Shown: positions 27,972-36,672, counted from the first letter of the stretch. The stretch is DNA of 64,000 bases from an uncultured Bacteroidota bacterium (GCA_900696575.1 CAADHD010000010.1:1-64000), one strand, 5' to 3'. Program-made: numbers and translations. The notes: a model not told the origin generated them from the sequence alone.

Positions 27972-28715
27972 TTAAAACCTCTCCAGTTCCGTCTGCATCA
28001 AATGATGCACTTTGCTTTTCAGCGTTTCGAGATCTTCTCTGGTCAATCCTTTGGTTTCAACCGGAGGTAATACAATCAATCTTGTTTTTCCGGGCCGGCC
28101 TGCACGCATCCGTTTTAAAATTCCATCAGGCATTATTTTGTAATTGTCAGGAAAAAGAACAGGAAGAATGGGAACTTGTTTTTCGATGGCTAAACGGAAT
28201 GCACCGTTTTTAAATGCTTTGAGTTTGGGAGCCGTTTCAGGAATAGTGCCTTCAGGAAAAATGGCTACGCTTACTCCTTTGTCTAAATCTTCGGCTGCAC
28301 GCTGATATGCTTTGTGTGATGAAACAATGCTTCCGCGGTCAACCGGTATGTTCATCTCTTTAAAAAAATGGCCGAACAACGGAATGTTTTTCAATTCGGC
28401 CTTTCCCATAAAGTGAAAGTACTCAGGTATGGCAATGTAGGTGGTAACAATGTCGAGGTAAGAGCAATGGTTGGGACAAATGACGTAGGCTTTGTTTTTT
28501 CTGGGTTTGTACTTGCGGATGGTGCTGGTAATAATGCCTGCATTGAAGAGCATGAGCCTTGCACAGATTTTATACAAACCGAAAACTTTAGGAAACCATT
28601 GTTTGCGCTGAAGTAAAACAAAATACACAGGGTAGCATACAATAATGACTAACGCAGCATGCAGATAAAACCAGAATCGCCAGATGAGTTCAATGCTAAC
28701 ACGGATGTATTTCAT
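27972..28715 (-). CDS. plsC: 1-acyl-sn-glycerol-3-phosphate acyltransferase
   Basis: Acylates lysophosphatidic acid at position 2 to give phosphatidic acid, the phospholipid precursor. The 247-residue protein starts with a membrane segment (about residues 8-34). The acyltransferase motifs are NHCSYLD at 82-88 (NHxxxxD), the glycerol-phosphate region VDRGS near 126 and FPEGT at 153-157, followed by PILPV. It is preceded by trhO on the same strand, with a TATTTTCG promoter-like box 8 bases before the ATG, so it may have its own start of transcription. A related acyltransferase acting on another lyso-lipid cannot be excluded. Confidence 0.9.
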   Translation of the reverse strand: MKYIRVSIELIWRFWFYLHAALVIIVCYPVYFVLLQRKQWFPKVFGLYKICARLMLFNAGIITSTIRKYKPRKNKAYVICPNHCSYLDIVTTYIAIPEYFHFMGKAELKNIPLFGHFFKEMNIPVDRGSIVSSHKAYQRAAEDLDKGVSVAIFPEGTIPETAPKLKAFKNGAFRLAIEKQVPILPVLFPDNYKIMPDGILKRMRAGRPGKTRLIVLPPVETKGLTREDLETLKSKVHHLMQTELERF

Positions 28716-28723
28716 ACCCTTGG

Positions 28724-28731
28724 CGAAAATA
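28724..28731 (-). promoter_or_regulatory. -7-like box TATTTTCG for plsC
   Basis: Minus-strand TATTTTCG differs from TAnnTTTG at one position and lies 8 bases before the plsC ATG. The same TTCG variant is seen before holB and carB. Confidence 0.4.
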
Positions 28732-28772
28732 CGGAGGGTAGGTAAAGTGAAAGCAAAAAATGAAAATGTTTG

Positions 28773-29804
28773 TCAGGCAATTGACAGTTTCCCTTTACGG
28801 GGATGGAAGATATTTTTACGGTCGCCTTCTTTACGATGTCCTTTGCGGTGGGCGCGCTGCTCTTCTTCAGGCAGCGCAATTATTTCCATACAATGCGTTG
28901 AGCAGCATCCATTCATCTTTTCGGCACAGGCAGGGCATTGAATAAAGAGTAAATGGCACTCAGGATTGGCGCAGTTTACATGCGTATCGGCTGCATGTCC
29001 GCACTGATGGCAGTGAGCAATTACATCCGAAGTAATGCGCTCGCCAAGGCGCTCGTCAAACACAAAATTCTTTCCGATAAATTTCGAATCCAGTTTTTTC
29101 TCTTTAACTTCATGCGCATAATAAATAATACCGCCATAAAGCTGGTTTACGTCTTTAAATCCATGATGTTTGAAATAAGCGCTGGCTTTCTCGCAGCGTA
29201 TTCCACCGGTACAGTAAAGCAAAATCTTCTTCTCTTTGTGTTTCTTAGCCATCTCAAGGGCCTCGGGAAGTAATTCCCGAAAGGTATCGGCCTGCGGACA
29301 CAGTGCGTTTTCAAATCGGCCCACTTCGCTTTCGTAATGGTTGCGCATGTCTATCACTAAAGCATCGGGTGTTTTCAGTGCTTCATTGAATTCTTCGGCA
29401 GAGAGATGTTTGCCTACATTGGTTACATCAAAAGCATCATCATTCAATCCGTCTGCTACAATTTTTCTGCGAACTTTTACAATAAGCTTGAAGAAAGACT
29501 TACCATCGTCTTCCACGGCAATTTTAAACGGAACATCCTTAAGCAGCCAATTATCATCAATAGCTGCACGGAATTTTTCAAAGTTATACTCCGGAACACT
29601 TAGCTGGGCATTCACGCCTTCATGGGCTACATAAATTCTTCCTAACACTTTCAGGTGATTGAAAGCGGTGAACAATTCGTTTCTGAAAATTTCAGGATTC
29701 CCAATGCGGACATAACGATAAAAAGAAAGAGTAATCCTCTTGAATGGCTCCTGCATGAGGAGGTCAATCAGTTCCTGCCTGTTCTTTTTATTGTATAGTT
29801 CCAT
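28773..29804 (-). CDS. trhO: tRNA uridine-34 hydroxylase TrhO (rhodanese family)
   Basis: Hydroxylates uridine 34 of certain tRNAs to ho5U in an oxygen-dependent reaction. The protein has 343 residues. An N-terminal acylphosphatase-like/UPF0176 part ([34 protein letters not shown]) is followed by a rhodanese domain with [19 protein letters not shown] and the active Cys loop [16 protein letters not shown]. The C-terminal part is Cys/His-rich ([27 protein letters not shown]), fitting a zinc-binding tail typical of the long form. It follows the small CAMC membrane gene by 6 bases and precedes plsC by 57. Confidence 0.94.
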   Translation of the reverse strand: MELYNKKNRQELIDLLMQEPFKRITLSFYRYVRIGNPEIFRNELFTAFNHLKVLGRIYVAHEGVNAQLSVPEYNFEKFRAAIDDNWLLKDVPFKIAVEDDGKSFFKLIVKVRRKIVADGLNDDAFDVTNVGKHLSAEEFNEALKTPDALVIDMRNHYESEVGRFENALCPQADTFRELLPEALEMAKKHKEKKILLYCTGGIRCEKASAYFKHHGFKDVNQLYGGIIYYAHEVKEKKLDSKFIGKNFVFDERLGERITSDVIAHCHQCGHAADTHVNCANPECHLLFIQCPACAEKMNGCCSTHCMEIIALPEEEQRAHRKGHRKEGDRKNIFHPRKGKLSIA

Positions 29805-29810
29805 AAGGAA

Positions 29811-30050
29811 TTAAGCCTGATTTGCCTTGCCCCGGTTTTTGAAATAAATGAATGCTGCTGCACCTCCAAGCAAATAAGGAATGGACAGCAGGTAAAGAAT
29901 ACCGGTATTTAACCCGCGTCCAATCTGGTTTTTGCCTGACTTGATGTTTGATTCGGCATTGGCGCGGCACATAGCACATTGAGCATAAGCGCTGCCGGAC
30001 AGGAAGAATGCCAGCGCTAAAACGGTAAGAGATTTTTTCCAGTTGAGCAT
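29811..30050 (-). CDS. Small CxxC membrane protein
   Basis: A 79-residue protein with a signal peptide (LTVLALAFFLSGSAYAQ) immediately followed by CAMC, then a Gly-rich link GRGLNTGI and one transmembrane helix (LYLLSIPYLLGGAAAFIYF), ending in a short basic tail. This family is widespread in Bacteroidota. The CxxC pair just outside the membrane suggests redox or metal binding, but no function is established. A promoter box TACTTTTG lies 4 bases before the ATG. The neighbouring SCO and DUF420 genes, which belong to cytochrome oxidase assembly clusters, make a link with respiration plausible. Confidence 0.75.
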   Translation of the reverse strand: MLNWKKSLTVLALAFFLSGSAYAQCAMCRANAESNIKSGKNQIGRGLNTGILYLLSIPYLLGGAAAFIYFKNRGKANQA

Positions 30051-30054
30051 AGCG

Positions 30055-30062
30055 CAAAAGTA
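30055..30062 (-). promoter_or_regulatory. -7 box TACTTTTG for the CxxC protein gene
   Basis: Exact TAnnTTTG on the minus strand, only 4 bases before the ATG at 30050; a leaderless mRNA is expected. Confidence 0.6.
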
Positions 30063-30347
30063 AGGTAAAAGAGGTAATTGAAAAGCGAGGTTATTCGGGA
30101 ATGGGTAAACAGGATGGGTATGGATGGCTGGTGAAAGAAACGACAGCTATTGGCAAAGATGATGTTGTCTTGCCGAGACACGAGGCTGCTTCCATAAAAT
30201 TTTTCAGAACATAACAGGGAGCTATCTCGAAATGCTTCGAAATAATAAGCGCTGAAGGGTTTTGCTGCAAAAGAAGTGCGTAAACGAGAAGATTGTTGTG
30301 ATTGCACAAACGTAAATGGGAAACGGTAACCTGTTATTAATGATTAA
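30063..30347. repeat. Intergenic region with dispersed palindromic repeat, copy A
   Basis: The core TTTTCAGAACATAACAGGGAG (30201-30220 and next base) is followed by an inverted repeat TCGAA (30227-30231) and TTCGA (30236-30240). A related core, CTTTCAGAACATGATTAGGGAG, begins at 43618 in the same orientation and is also followed by a palindrome. Short open frames across this region read like translated repeat DNA and are not called as genes. A TACGTTTG box at 30307-30314 points into the region. Confidence 0.6.
30307..30314 (-). promoter_or_regulatory. Orphan -7 box TACGTTTG facing the repeat
   Basis: Minus-strand TACGTTTG matches TAnnTTTG. No gene starts close behind it; the next start on this strand is at 30050, so it would drive a leader or small RNA across repeat copy A. 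Confidence 0.35.
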
Positions 30348-30884
30348 TCAGAAATGGTAATACGGAGATATCATCAGGTAAACCACCACCCCTGTTACGG
30401 TTACATATAACCAGACAGGAAAACTGAAACGGGTTATGGCACGGTGTTTATTTACCTGCATGGTCAGTCCGAAATAAAAGGAGAGCAGCACTAAAGGAAG
30501 GACAACGGCAGCAAGGACAATATGCGAAATGAGAATAATGAGGTAAAAAGGCCGCAGTGGGTTATCATCCGGAAATTTGGTTTCAATTCCGTAAGAATGA
30601 AAAATGATGTAAGAAACAAGAAACAACGAGGAGAGAATGAATGCAGTGATATTTAATTTTTTATGGAGGATGATTTTTTTCTTTTTGATGAGATAAAATG
30701 ATGACATGAGCAGCAGTGAGCAGGTAGCGTTAAGAACTGCATTCAGTTTGGGAAGCAGCGGCACAAACCAGGGAATGGTTTCAGATTTGGGAAGCTGAGA
30801 TAAAAACAACACTACGGCAAATACTACCACTGAAACAATCAGTATCAGCCGGAAAATTTTCTTTTCGTTTTTGAGTTCCGTCAT
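30348..30884 (-). CDS. DUF420 membrane protein
   Basis: A 178-residue integral membrane protein of the DUF420 family, found with caa3/SCO cytochrome oxidase assembly genes. Five hydrophobic helices can be seen, including LILIVSVVVFAVVLFLSQL at the N-terminus and YVTVTGVVVYLMISPYY at the C-terminus. Conserved His residues lie in KLNITAFILSSLF...FHSYG and IILISHIVLAAVVLPLVLL. Its start overlaps the stop of the upstream SCO gene by 4 bases, so the two are translationally coupled. The function is inferred from context; the family has no proven biochemical activity known to me. Confidence 0.87.
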   Translation of the reverse strand: MTELKNEKKIFRLILIVSVVVFAVVLFLSQLPKSETIPWFVPLLPKLNAVLNATCSLLLMSSFYLIKKKKIILHKKLNITAFILSSLFLVSYIIFHSYGIETKFPDDNPLRPFYLIILISHIVLAAVVLPLVLLSFYFGLTMQVNKHRAITRFSFPVWLYVTVTGVVVYLMISPYYHF

Positions 30885-31567
30885 TTTTTCTCTGCGGACT
30901 TTTCATCTTTCATTTCAAAAAGCAGCACTTTGATTTCTTCCATCAGCTTGTCCACTTCGTTGCGGCTGGTTCCGTCATAGAATCCGCGGATGCGCCCGTG
31001 ATTGTCCACCAGTACAAACTGTTCGCTGTGTATGAAATCATGATCTCCCCCATCGCCATCCATCACCGGCAGATAATAACTGTGACGCGCCAGGTCGTAA
31101 ATCTGCTTTTTATCTCCTGTAAGGAAATACCATTTGTCTTTCAGCGCGCGGTACTTCATGGAGTATTGCCTGAGGTTTTCGGGAGTGTCATTCTGCGGAT
31201 CAACGGAATGGGAAAGGATGAGGACATTTTTATTCTTAGCGAATTTATCCTGTACCCGCATAAGCTGATTCGACATTTTGGGGCAGATGGATTTGCAGGT
31301 AGCAAAGAAAAAATCGGTTACAAAAATTTTATTCCGCACCAGTTCCTGCGTTACGCTATCGCCTGTATGGGCAATTAGCCGGAACGGATGAATGGTATGA
31401 TAAACGGTATCGGTTTTACCGGTTTCGGGATTCAAGCTGACTTCTTTTGGTCCATAAATTTCGAGCGGTTTCACCTTGTTTTTTCCGGTGATAAGCACAA
31501 GGTAAAACAGGCTTGGAAGCAGCAGAATGCTTCCTATAATCAGAATTTTTTTAAGCAACGGATTCAT
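30881..31567 (-). CDS. SCO1/SenC copper chaperone
   Basis: A 228-residue thioredoxin-like protein that delivers copper to, or reduces, the CuA site of cytochrome c oxidase. A single N-terminal membrane anchor (ILIIGSILLLPSLFYLVLI) is followed by the SCO domain. The metal-binding CxxxC is in FFFATCKSICPKMSNQL and the partner His is in FIHSEQFVLVDNHGRIRGFYDG. The region HSVDPQNDTPENLRQYS is the usual SCO sequence after the first strand. The promoter box TACATTTG lies 7 bases before the ATG. It is coupled to the DUF420 gene downstream, and sits after nuoC, from which it is separated by its own promoter. Confidence 0.93.
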   Translation of the reverse strand: MNPLLKKILIIGSILLLPSLFYLVLITGKNKVKPLEIYGPKEVSLNPETGKTDTVYHTIHPFRLIAHTGDSVTQELVRNKIFVTDFFFATCKSICPKMSNQLMRVQDKFAKNKNVLILSHSVDPQNDTPENLRQYSMKYRALKDKWYFLTGDKKQIYDLARHSYYLPVMDGDGGDHDFIHSEQFVLVDNHGRIRGFYDGTSRNEVDKLMEEIKVLLFEMKDEKSAEKK

Positions 31568-31574
31568 GGGTGCG

Positions 31575-31582
31575 CAAATGTA
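31575..31582 (-). promoter_or_regulatory. -7 box TACATTTG for SCO-DUF420 operon
   Basis: Exact TAnnTTTG on the minus strand, 7 bases before the ATG at 31567. Confidence 0.6.
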
Positions 31583-31662
31583 ATCAGCCGGTAAAGTCAG
31601 AGAAAAATTCGGCTTAATAATTCCTGAAAAACCCGGGTGAAATTACCAAGCGATTACAACAA

Positions 31663-32118
31663 TCAGAGTTTAATCATGTTTACCGGATCTTCGTAATCCT
31701 TGCGTAAGGGAAAACCATTCCAGTCATCGGTAAGCAGCAGCCTTCGCAAATCGGGATGATTGGTAAACTTTACACCGAACAAATCAAAAACTTCGCGTTC
31801 GTGCAGCTCAGCCGTACGCCAGAGGTGGCAAACGGTATGAATTAAGGGATTTGTTCTGTCTAACTTTGATTTAACAATAATGGTATGTCTGTGTTGTGTT
31901 GAGCTGAGATGATACACCATGGTAAGGTGCGTTTTCCAGTCAATGCAGGTAAGGCAGAATAAGTAATCAAAATTCAAGGATGCATCATGGCGCAGTAACT
32001 CAGCCACTGGAATCAATTGAGCAGGTTCCACATTAATTTGCATCCACTCCTGCGTTTCCTCATAGGTGAGTTCAGGAAATGCAGCACTCAGTTTCGTTTT
32101 TATTTCTTCGTTGGTCAT
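31663..32118 (-). CDS. nuoC: NADH-quinone oxidoreductase subunit C
   Basis: The 30-kDa-type subunit of the peripheral arm of respiratory complex I, 151 residues. The conserved end is [19 protein letters not shown] with [18 protein letters not shown], the classic NuoC signature. It is a free NuoC, not fused to NuoD. It overlaps the nuoB stop by 4 bases. In most genomes nuoD follows directly; here 95 bases without a gene and then the SCO gene follow. Confidence 0.95.
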   Translation of the reverse strand: MTNEEIKTKLSAAFPELTYEETQEWMQINVEPAQLIPVAELLRHDASLNFDYLFCLTCIDWKTHLTMVYHLSSTQHRHTIIVKSKLDRTNPLIHTVCHLWRTAELHEREVFDLFGVKFTNHPDLRRLLLTDDWNGFPLRKDYEDPVNMIKL

Positions 32119-32672
32119 GATTTGGTATGAGGCTCCCAGAATTTATCAATGGTAATTTTTTCGCGTTTGCCGCCTTCCTTCACTTTTTTCTGCAACGTAA
32201 TTAAGGCATGCAGCAATGCTTCCGGACGCGGAGGACAACCGGCTACGTACACATCAACAGGGATCACATGGTCAGCACCTTTTACCACGGAGTAGGTATT
32301 ATAAAAAAACGGACCGCCACTGGTTGCACAGGCCCCCATAGCAATTACGTATTTAGGTTCAGCCATCTGGTCATACAATCGCTTAAGCACAGGCGCCATC
32401 TTGTTTACAATGGTTCCGGCAATGATGATAACATCAGCCTGACGCGGAGTGGCGCGTGCCACTTCAAAACCGAATCGGCTCCAGTCGTATTTGGCTGATG
32501 CTGTACTCATCATTTCAATGGCACAACAACTGGTTCCGAATACCAATGGCCAAAGCGAATTGCTCCTTGCCCAGTTGATAACATCATCAATCGTACTTAC
32601 CAGTATGCCTCCACCGGGAGCAGGATGAACTTTTCCCGGAAACGGATCAGGTTGCTTTTTTTTTTCGGTCAT
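32115..32672 (-). CDS. nuoB: NADH-quinone oxidoreductase subunit B
   Basis: The PSST-type subunit that carries iron-sulfur cluster N2 next to the quinone site of complex I. It has 185 residues. The four cluster Cys residues are in [10 protein letters not shown] (two adjacent), [11 protein letters not shown] and [12 protein letters not shown]. The motif [16 protein letters not shown] and [19 protein letters not shown] are typical. It begins 2 bases after nuoA and overlaps nuoC by 4 bases, so all three are translated together. Confidence 0.97.
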   Translation of the reverse strand: MTEKKKQPDPFPGKVHPAPGGGILVSTIDDVINWARSNSLWPLVFGTSCCAIEMMSTASAKYDWSRFGFEVARATPRQADVIIIAGTIVNKMAPVLKRLYDQMAEPKYVIAMGACATSGGPFFYNTYSVVKGADHVIPVDVYVAGCPPRPEALLHALITLQKKVKEGGKREKITIDKFWEPHTKS

Positions 32673-32674
32673 GT

Positions 32675-33025
32675 TTACATCCAGCGCAAGGCGCCTTTTT
32701 TATGGGCATACAAAAACCCGAGAAACAATATGAATAGAAAAATGATTACTTCTATCAATGCTACCCATCCAAGTTGTTTTGCTGCCACAGCCCATGGATA
32801 TAAAAATACCAGTTCCACATCAAAAATCAGAAAGATAAGTGCGAAGAGATAATAACCAACATTGAACTGAACCCATGATTTTCCAATAGTTTGCACCCCA
32901 CATTCATAGGCTTCGCTTTTTACTTTGGATGGTTTACTCTTAACCAGCAGTTTGCCTGCCAGTATTCCACCGGCCGAAAAAACAACTGCGCTAATAATCA
33001 GAACTAGAATAGCACTTTCTCCCAT
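32675..33025 (-). CDS. nuoA: NADH-quinone oxidoreductase subunit A
   Basis: A membrane subunit of complex I, 116 residues with three transmembrane helices. The conserved loop [19 protein letters not shown] with its Cys, and [13 protein letters not shown] in the second helix, identify ND3/NuoA. The gene leads the nuoABC block and has a TAAGTTTG promoter box 14 bases upstream. Confidence 0.95.
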   Translation of the reverse strand: MGESAILVLIISAVVFSAGGILAGKLLVKSKPSKVKSEAYECGVQTIGKSWVQFNVGYYLFALIFLIFDVELVFLYPWAVAAKQLGWVALIEVIIFLFILFLGFLYAHKKGALRWM

Positions 33026-33039
33026 GAGTGTGTTTTGTG

Positions 33040-33047
33040 CAAACTTA
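33040..33047 (-). promoter_or_regulatory. -7 box TAAGTTTG for nuoABC
   Basis: Exact TAnnTTTG on the minus strand, 14 bases before the nuoA ATG. Confidence 0.6.
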
Positions 33048-33070
33048 ACCGATAGTTATTTCAAACCGAA

Positions 33071-33634
33071 TTATACCGTCATGATTTCTTTCTCTTTTGC
33101 TTCAAGATGTTTATCCACTTTTTTAATGTACTCATCAATGGTATGCTGTACTTTATGTTCAGCATCTTTAGCCACGTCTTCGGGCAATCCTGCTTTCTGT
33201 TGTTTTTTGATGCTTTCAAGTGCTTCGCGTCTCATATTCCTGATACCCACTTTGGCATGTTCACCTTCCTGCCTGGTTTTCTTTACCAATTCCTTTCTTC
33301 GCTCCTCTGTAAGCGGTGGAATATTAATGCGGATGATGGTACCGTCATTCTGCGGATTGAATCCGAGGTTCGCTGCCTGAATAGCCTTTTCAATTACCTG
33401 AAGCATGGATTTTTCCCAGGGTTGGATAACAAGCGTGCGCGCATCAGGCGTATTCACATTGGCCACCTGAAACAACGGTGTGCTGGTTCCATAATAATCT
33501 ACGTGAATGCTTTCCAGAATCTGCGGGTTGGCTTTGCCTGCTCGTACCTTGGCTAATTCATGTTCAAGGTGAACAATGGCTTTCTGTGCATGTTCTTCCA
33601 GATGGCTCATAATTTTTTTAACTTCATCGCTCAT
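33071..33634 (-). CDS. frr: Ribosome recycling factor
   Basis: Splits post-termination ribosomes together with EF-G. The protein has 187 residues, the usual size. The tRNA-mimic helices are seen in AIVHLEHELAKVRAGKANPQ, and family motifs include YYGTSTPLFQVANV, RTLVIQPWEKSML, IQAANLGFNPQNDG, IRINIPPLTEERRKEL and the C-terminal EYIKKVDKHLEAKEKEIM. A promoter-like TACTTTTA (one change from consensus) lies 22 bases before the ATG. The common partner pyrH is not upstream here. Confidence 0.97.
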   Translation of the reverse strand: MSDEVKKIMSHLEEHAQKAIVHLEHELAKVRAGKANPQILESIHVDYYGTSTPLFQVANVNTPDARTLVIQPWEKSMLQVIEKAIQAANLGFNPQNDGTIIRINIPPLTEERRKELVKKTRQEGEHAKVGIRNMRREALESIKKQQKAGLPEDVAKDAEHKVQHTIDEYIKKVDKHLEAKEKEIMTV

Positions 33635-33812
33635 AGTAAACAGGTATATTCAGGCGTAAAAGTAAAAATTTTAAAGGCGTTGAAGAATTTACTCTCCATT
33701 GTCTTGCGTTGATTTTAAGTTTTCCATCCTCAATTAGCTGTTTGCGCATCAGCGTCCTTCAGGGCAAGGGGAATGCGATGGCTTAATAGAAAAATCGCAT
33801 TAAAAAACTTAT

Positions 33813-34769
33813 TCACCACGGCAGCCAGCTTTTACTCTTTTTATAGTTCTCAAGAAAAATTTCCAAAGCCTGTTTCATTTCCGATGCTGAAGAATAACGC
33901 ATTTTTTTCCCTTCCTGAACATATTTCATCCTTTCCGGAATTTCCATTTGTGCAGGCGGGCGCGGCAATGAAATTTTTGCCGAAGCTTTTTTTATAATTT
34001 CAAAAAGCGGAGCCGGAATGGAAGGATGAGCAATTAACTGACCTGATACCTGCTGATGCATCAATGCTTCGGGATGTTTGGAAGCAAAAGGCGGCTCTCC
34101 GCTGAGCAGCTCGTACAATACAATACCGGCAGTATAAATATCACTTTGTGTATCTACCAGATTATACAAATGCAGTGCCTGCTCAGGAGGTGAATACACC
34201 AATGAAAACGGAGTAAGTGTATCCATCAGTAAATTGAGCGGAGTACGGGCATTACCCAGGTCAATGATGCGGATGGACGGATTTTTTTCATCCTTCACGT
34301 TTGATTTTTCATCCGTTTCAATCAGGATGTTGGCCGGTTTTAAATCGCAGTGTATTATATTTTTTGAGTGTAGATATTCAAGCGCTTCGAGAACTTTTAT
34401 CATACAGCGGACAATAAAACCAACCGCCTGCCTGTATTTTTTGCTGAATGAAAGGAATGTTTTCAGGTCATAACCGCTGATGTATTCCTGAATAAGAAAA
34501 TGGTTTTGCCCGGTAGGAATGTATTCAAAAGTTTTACGCAGGTAAGGGGAGTCCAATTGTGCATCGGCCTCAAATTTGAACTGCATCAAAGAGTAAGGAT
34601 AAACCAGCAGGTCATTGTTAAAATGTTTGATCACCACCTTGCTTTTATCGCTCAGTCTGATTCCGGCAAACACAGTTCCGAATTTTCCTTTGCGGCTTAA
34701 AACCGTTTCTGCATTTTCAGGGTCGAACAGGTACTCGCCTGTCTGTCCGGTAAGTTTGAGTAAAGGCAT
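33813..34769 (-). CDS. Serine/threonine protein kinase
   Basis: A 318-residue eukaryotic-type kinase domain with no transmembrane segment or sensor domain visible, so it is probably cytoplasmic. The Gly-rich loop is KGKFGTVFAG, the ATP-binding Lys is in VVIKHF, the catalytic loop is HCDLKPAN, the Mg-binding motif is DLGNA, and the APE-like motif is SPPEQA followed by DIYTAGIVLYELLSGEPPF. The HRD Arg is replaced by Cys and DFG by DLG, so it is a non-RD kinase; catalytic Asp, Lys and Asn remain. It starts 9 bases after miaE and is likely in one operon with it. Its substrates are unknown. Confidence 0.9.
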   Translation of the reverse strand: MPLLKLTGQTGEYLFDPENAETVLSRKGKFGTVFAGIRLSDKSKVVIKHFNNDLLVYPYSLMQFKFEADAQLDSPYLRKTFEYIPTGQNHFLIQEYISGYDLKTFLSFSKKYRQAVGFIVRCMIKVLEALEYLHSKNIIHCDLKPANILIETDEKSNVKDEKNPSIRIIDLGNARTPLNLLMDTLTPFSLVYSPPEQALHLYNLVDTQSDIYTAGIVLYELLSGEPPFASKHPEALMHQQVSGQLIAHPSIPAPLFEIIKKASAKISLPRPPAQMEIPERMKYVQEGKKMRYSSASEMKQALEIFLENYKKSKSWLPW

Positions 34770-34778
34770 GAGTAGAGG

Positions 34779-35363
34779 TTAATGCAAAGCTGATCGGACA
34801 GGAAGTTGTCTGCAGATTTCCGCTTCTGCCGTTACCAGTTCATCCAGCCGTTTGTACACTTCATCCTTCGGATAATACACCAATGCCATTTCCACGAAAA
34901 TGTGTCCATGCTTTGCTTCGCTGGCCCAAAGCATTTTGTAAAATTTTTTTAATGTTGATTCTTCCAGCGCTTCTTCCACCATACGGAAACGTTCCGTACC
35001 TCGGCATTCAATAATCGAAGCGAGAAGAAACCTGTCAAGTAACCGTTGAGGTGAGGGCGTACGCAGCATTTTCATCAGTGCTTCTATGTACGGATCTTTT
35101 TCTGTTTCATGTTTCAGTTGTATTCCCCGCTCATGCATTACGTCATATACTTGCTTGAAATGCTCCATTTCCTCCAGTGCAGTTTCAATAAGCATGGGAA
35201 TTATTTTCACTTTGTCGGGACATTTATACACTAAACTCATAGCCATGGCTGATGCTTTGCGCTCGCAGTCGGCATGGTCCTGAAGAAAAGAATCAAAATC
35301 GTTCATCACGGCTTCGGCCCATGCTTCAGGGGTTTCAAATTTCAGTTCAGGTGAAAGTTTCAT
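34779..35363 (-). CDS. miaE: tRNA-(ms2io6A)-hydroxylase MiaE
   Basis: A 194-residue carboxylate-bridged di-iron oxygenase of the MiaE family, which hydroxylates ms2i6A at tRNA position 37 to ms2io6A. The iron ligands fall in the four-helix motifs: HADCERKASAMAMSL, ETALEEMEHFKQVYDVM (ExxH), SIIECRGTERFRMVEEAL and WASEAKHGHIFVEMAL (ExxxH). The gene leads a two-gene unit with the kinase. A TAATTTTG box lies 25 bases upstream and overlaps the divergent promoter region of the glycosyltransferase. Confidence 0.9.
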   Translation of the reverse strand: MKLSPELKFETPEAWAEAVMNDFDSFLQDHADCERKASAMAMSLVYKCPDKVKIIPMLIETALEEMEHFKQVYDVMHERGIQLKHETEKDPYIEALMKMLRTPSPQRLLDRFLLASIIECRGTERFRMVEEALEESTLKKFYKMLWASEAKHGHIFVEMALVYYPKDEVYKRLDELVTAEAEICRQLPVRSALH

Positions 35364-35388
35364 CGGGAGTTGGATACTTTAGTGCGGT

Positions 35389-35396
35389 CAAAATTA
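35389..35396 (-). promoter_or_regulatory. -7 box TAATTTTG for miaE-kinase
   Basis: Exact TAnnTTTG on the minus strand, 25 bases before the miaE ATG. A near-consensus TACTTTAG at 35375-35382 on the plus strand may serve the divergent glycosyltransferase, so the two promoters overlap back to back. Confidence 0.5.
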
Positions 35397-35403
35397 CCAT
35401 TCA

Positions 35404-36663
35404 TTGAGCAACCGCTATCTTGATAAACATGCTCTTTACGGCCCGTTCATTCGTGAGCCTTCCGTTGAACGTTTGTTTATGACTGTGGTCATTCCCTGTT
35501 ATAATGAAACCGGGTTGTTGGCAACGCTTGATTCATTGCAGAAGTGTTCCCCGACTGAATTTCCGGTGGAAGTAATTGTGGTGATAAATGCTGCTCAGGA
35601 TGACAAGGAAGCTGTTAAGAAAAATGAAAAAACCGAAAACGAATTTGATGCATGGAAAAAGGAAAAGCCGTCAAAAAAAATCTGTTTTCATAAAATTGTA
35701 AAGAATGATCTGGATAAAAAACATGCAGGGGTTGGCTTAGCGCGAAAAATCGGGATGGATGAAGCCGTAAGAAGGTTTGAATGTATAAATAATCCGGATG
35801 GCATAATTGTATGTTTGGATGCCGACTGCACAGTAAGTGAAAATTATCTTTCCGAACTTGAAAAACTTTTTATTGCCGGAAAGAAAACAACCGGTTGCAG
35901 CATTTACTTTGAACATCCGCTGGAAGGACAGGATTTTGACGGGAAAGTATATGATGCCATTACCGCCTATGAACTCTATCTGCGATACTATCATTCGGGA
36001 TTGAAATGGAGCGGTTATCCATATACGTTTCAAACCATCGGATCATGCATGGCTGTGAGAAGCAGTGTGTATCAGAAAACAGGAGGAATGAACCGCAGAA
36101 AAGCGGGCGAAGATTTTTATTTCCTGCATAAAATTTTTCCTTCCAATCCTTTTGCCGAATTGAACACAGCCTGTGTGTACCCCTCCCCTCGCCCCTCGCT
36201 GCGCGTTCCTTTCGGCACAGGAAGTACAGTACATAAAGTCATCAACCGAAATCATCAGATTAAAGCTTTCAGTCTTCAAACTTTCACTGACCTGAAAAAA
36301 CTTACTGCTTCGGCAGAGTATCTGTTTAAAACTTATTACAATGAATGGAGCAAATCATTGCCGGAATCAGTCAAATGTTTTTTTGAAATTCAGAAAGCCG
36401 AAGAAAAACTCAGGGAAATAAAAGCGAATGCGGCTTCGGAAAAAACATTCATCAAACGGTTTTATACATGGTTTGATGGACTTCTATTGCTTCAGTACTT
36501 TCATTTCTGCCGCGATTATTTTTATCCTGATGAGATGCTGCAAGAATCTGCTGTCACTATGTTAAAATGGTTGTATGGACAAAGTGCTCCTACTCATGCC
36601 AGACAAGCGCTGATGGTTTTCAGGGAACAATCAAACAGTTTTACGGAAGCCGAAAAGATTTAA
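35404..36663 (+). CDS. Family 2 glycosyltransferase
   Basis: A GT-A fold glycosyltransferase of up to 419 residues. The nucleotide-sugar binding start is TVVIPCYNETGLLATLDSL, the DxD-type motif is in VCLDADCTVSENYL, and the acceptor-side motif is AGEDFYFLHKI. A hydrophobic transmembrane segment is not evident, so it may be cytoplasmic. The frame opens with TTG at 35404 (SNRYLDKHALYGPFIREPSVE); an ATG at 35479 would remove 25 residues and is a real alternative. The donor and product are unknown. It is divergent from miaE and ends 10 bases before the gltX stop, tail to tail. Confidence 0.85.
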   Translation: MSNRYLDKHALYGPFIREPSVERLFMTVVIPCYNETGLLATLDSLQKCSPTEFPVEVIVVINAAQDDKEAVKKNEKTENEFDAWKKEKPSKKICFHKIVKNDLDKKHAGVGLARKIGMDEAVRRFECINNPDGIIVCLDADCTVSENYLSELEKLFIAGKKTTGCSIYFEHPLEGQDFDGKVYDAITAYELYLRYYHSGLKWSGYPYTFQTIGSCMAVRSSVYQKTGGMNRRKAGEDFYFLHKIFPSNPFAELNTACVYPSPRPSLRVPFGTGSTVHKVINRNHQIKAFSLQTFTDLKKLTASAEYLFKTYYNEWSKSLPESVKCFFEIQKAEEKLREIKANAASEKTFIKRFYTWFDGLLLLQYFHFCRDYFYPDEMLQESAVTMLKWLYGQSAPTHARQALMVFREQSNSFTEAEKI

Positions 36664-36672
36664 AATTTCCGT

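Noticed and set aside
30017-30307. 96- and 72-codon open frames on the minus strand
   Set aside because: They cover the dispersed repeat copy A and translate it; there is no conserved protein motif.
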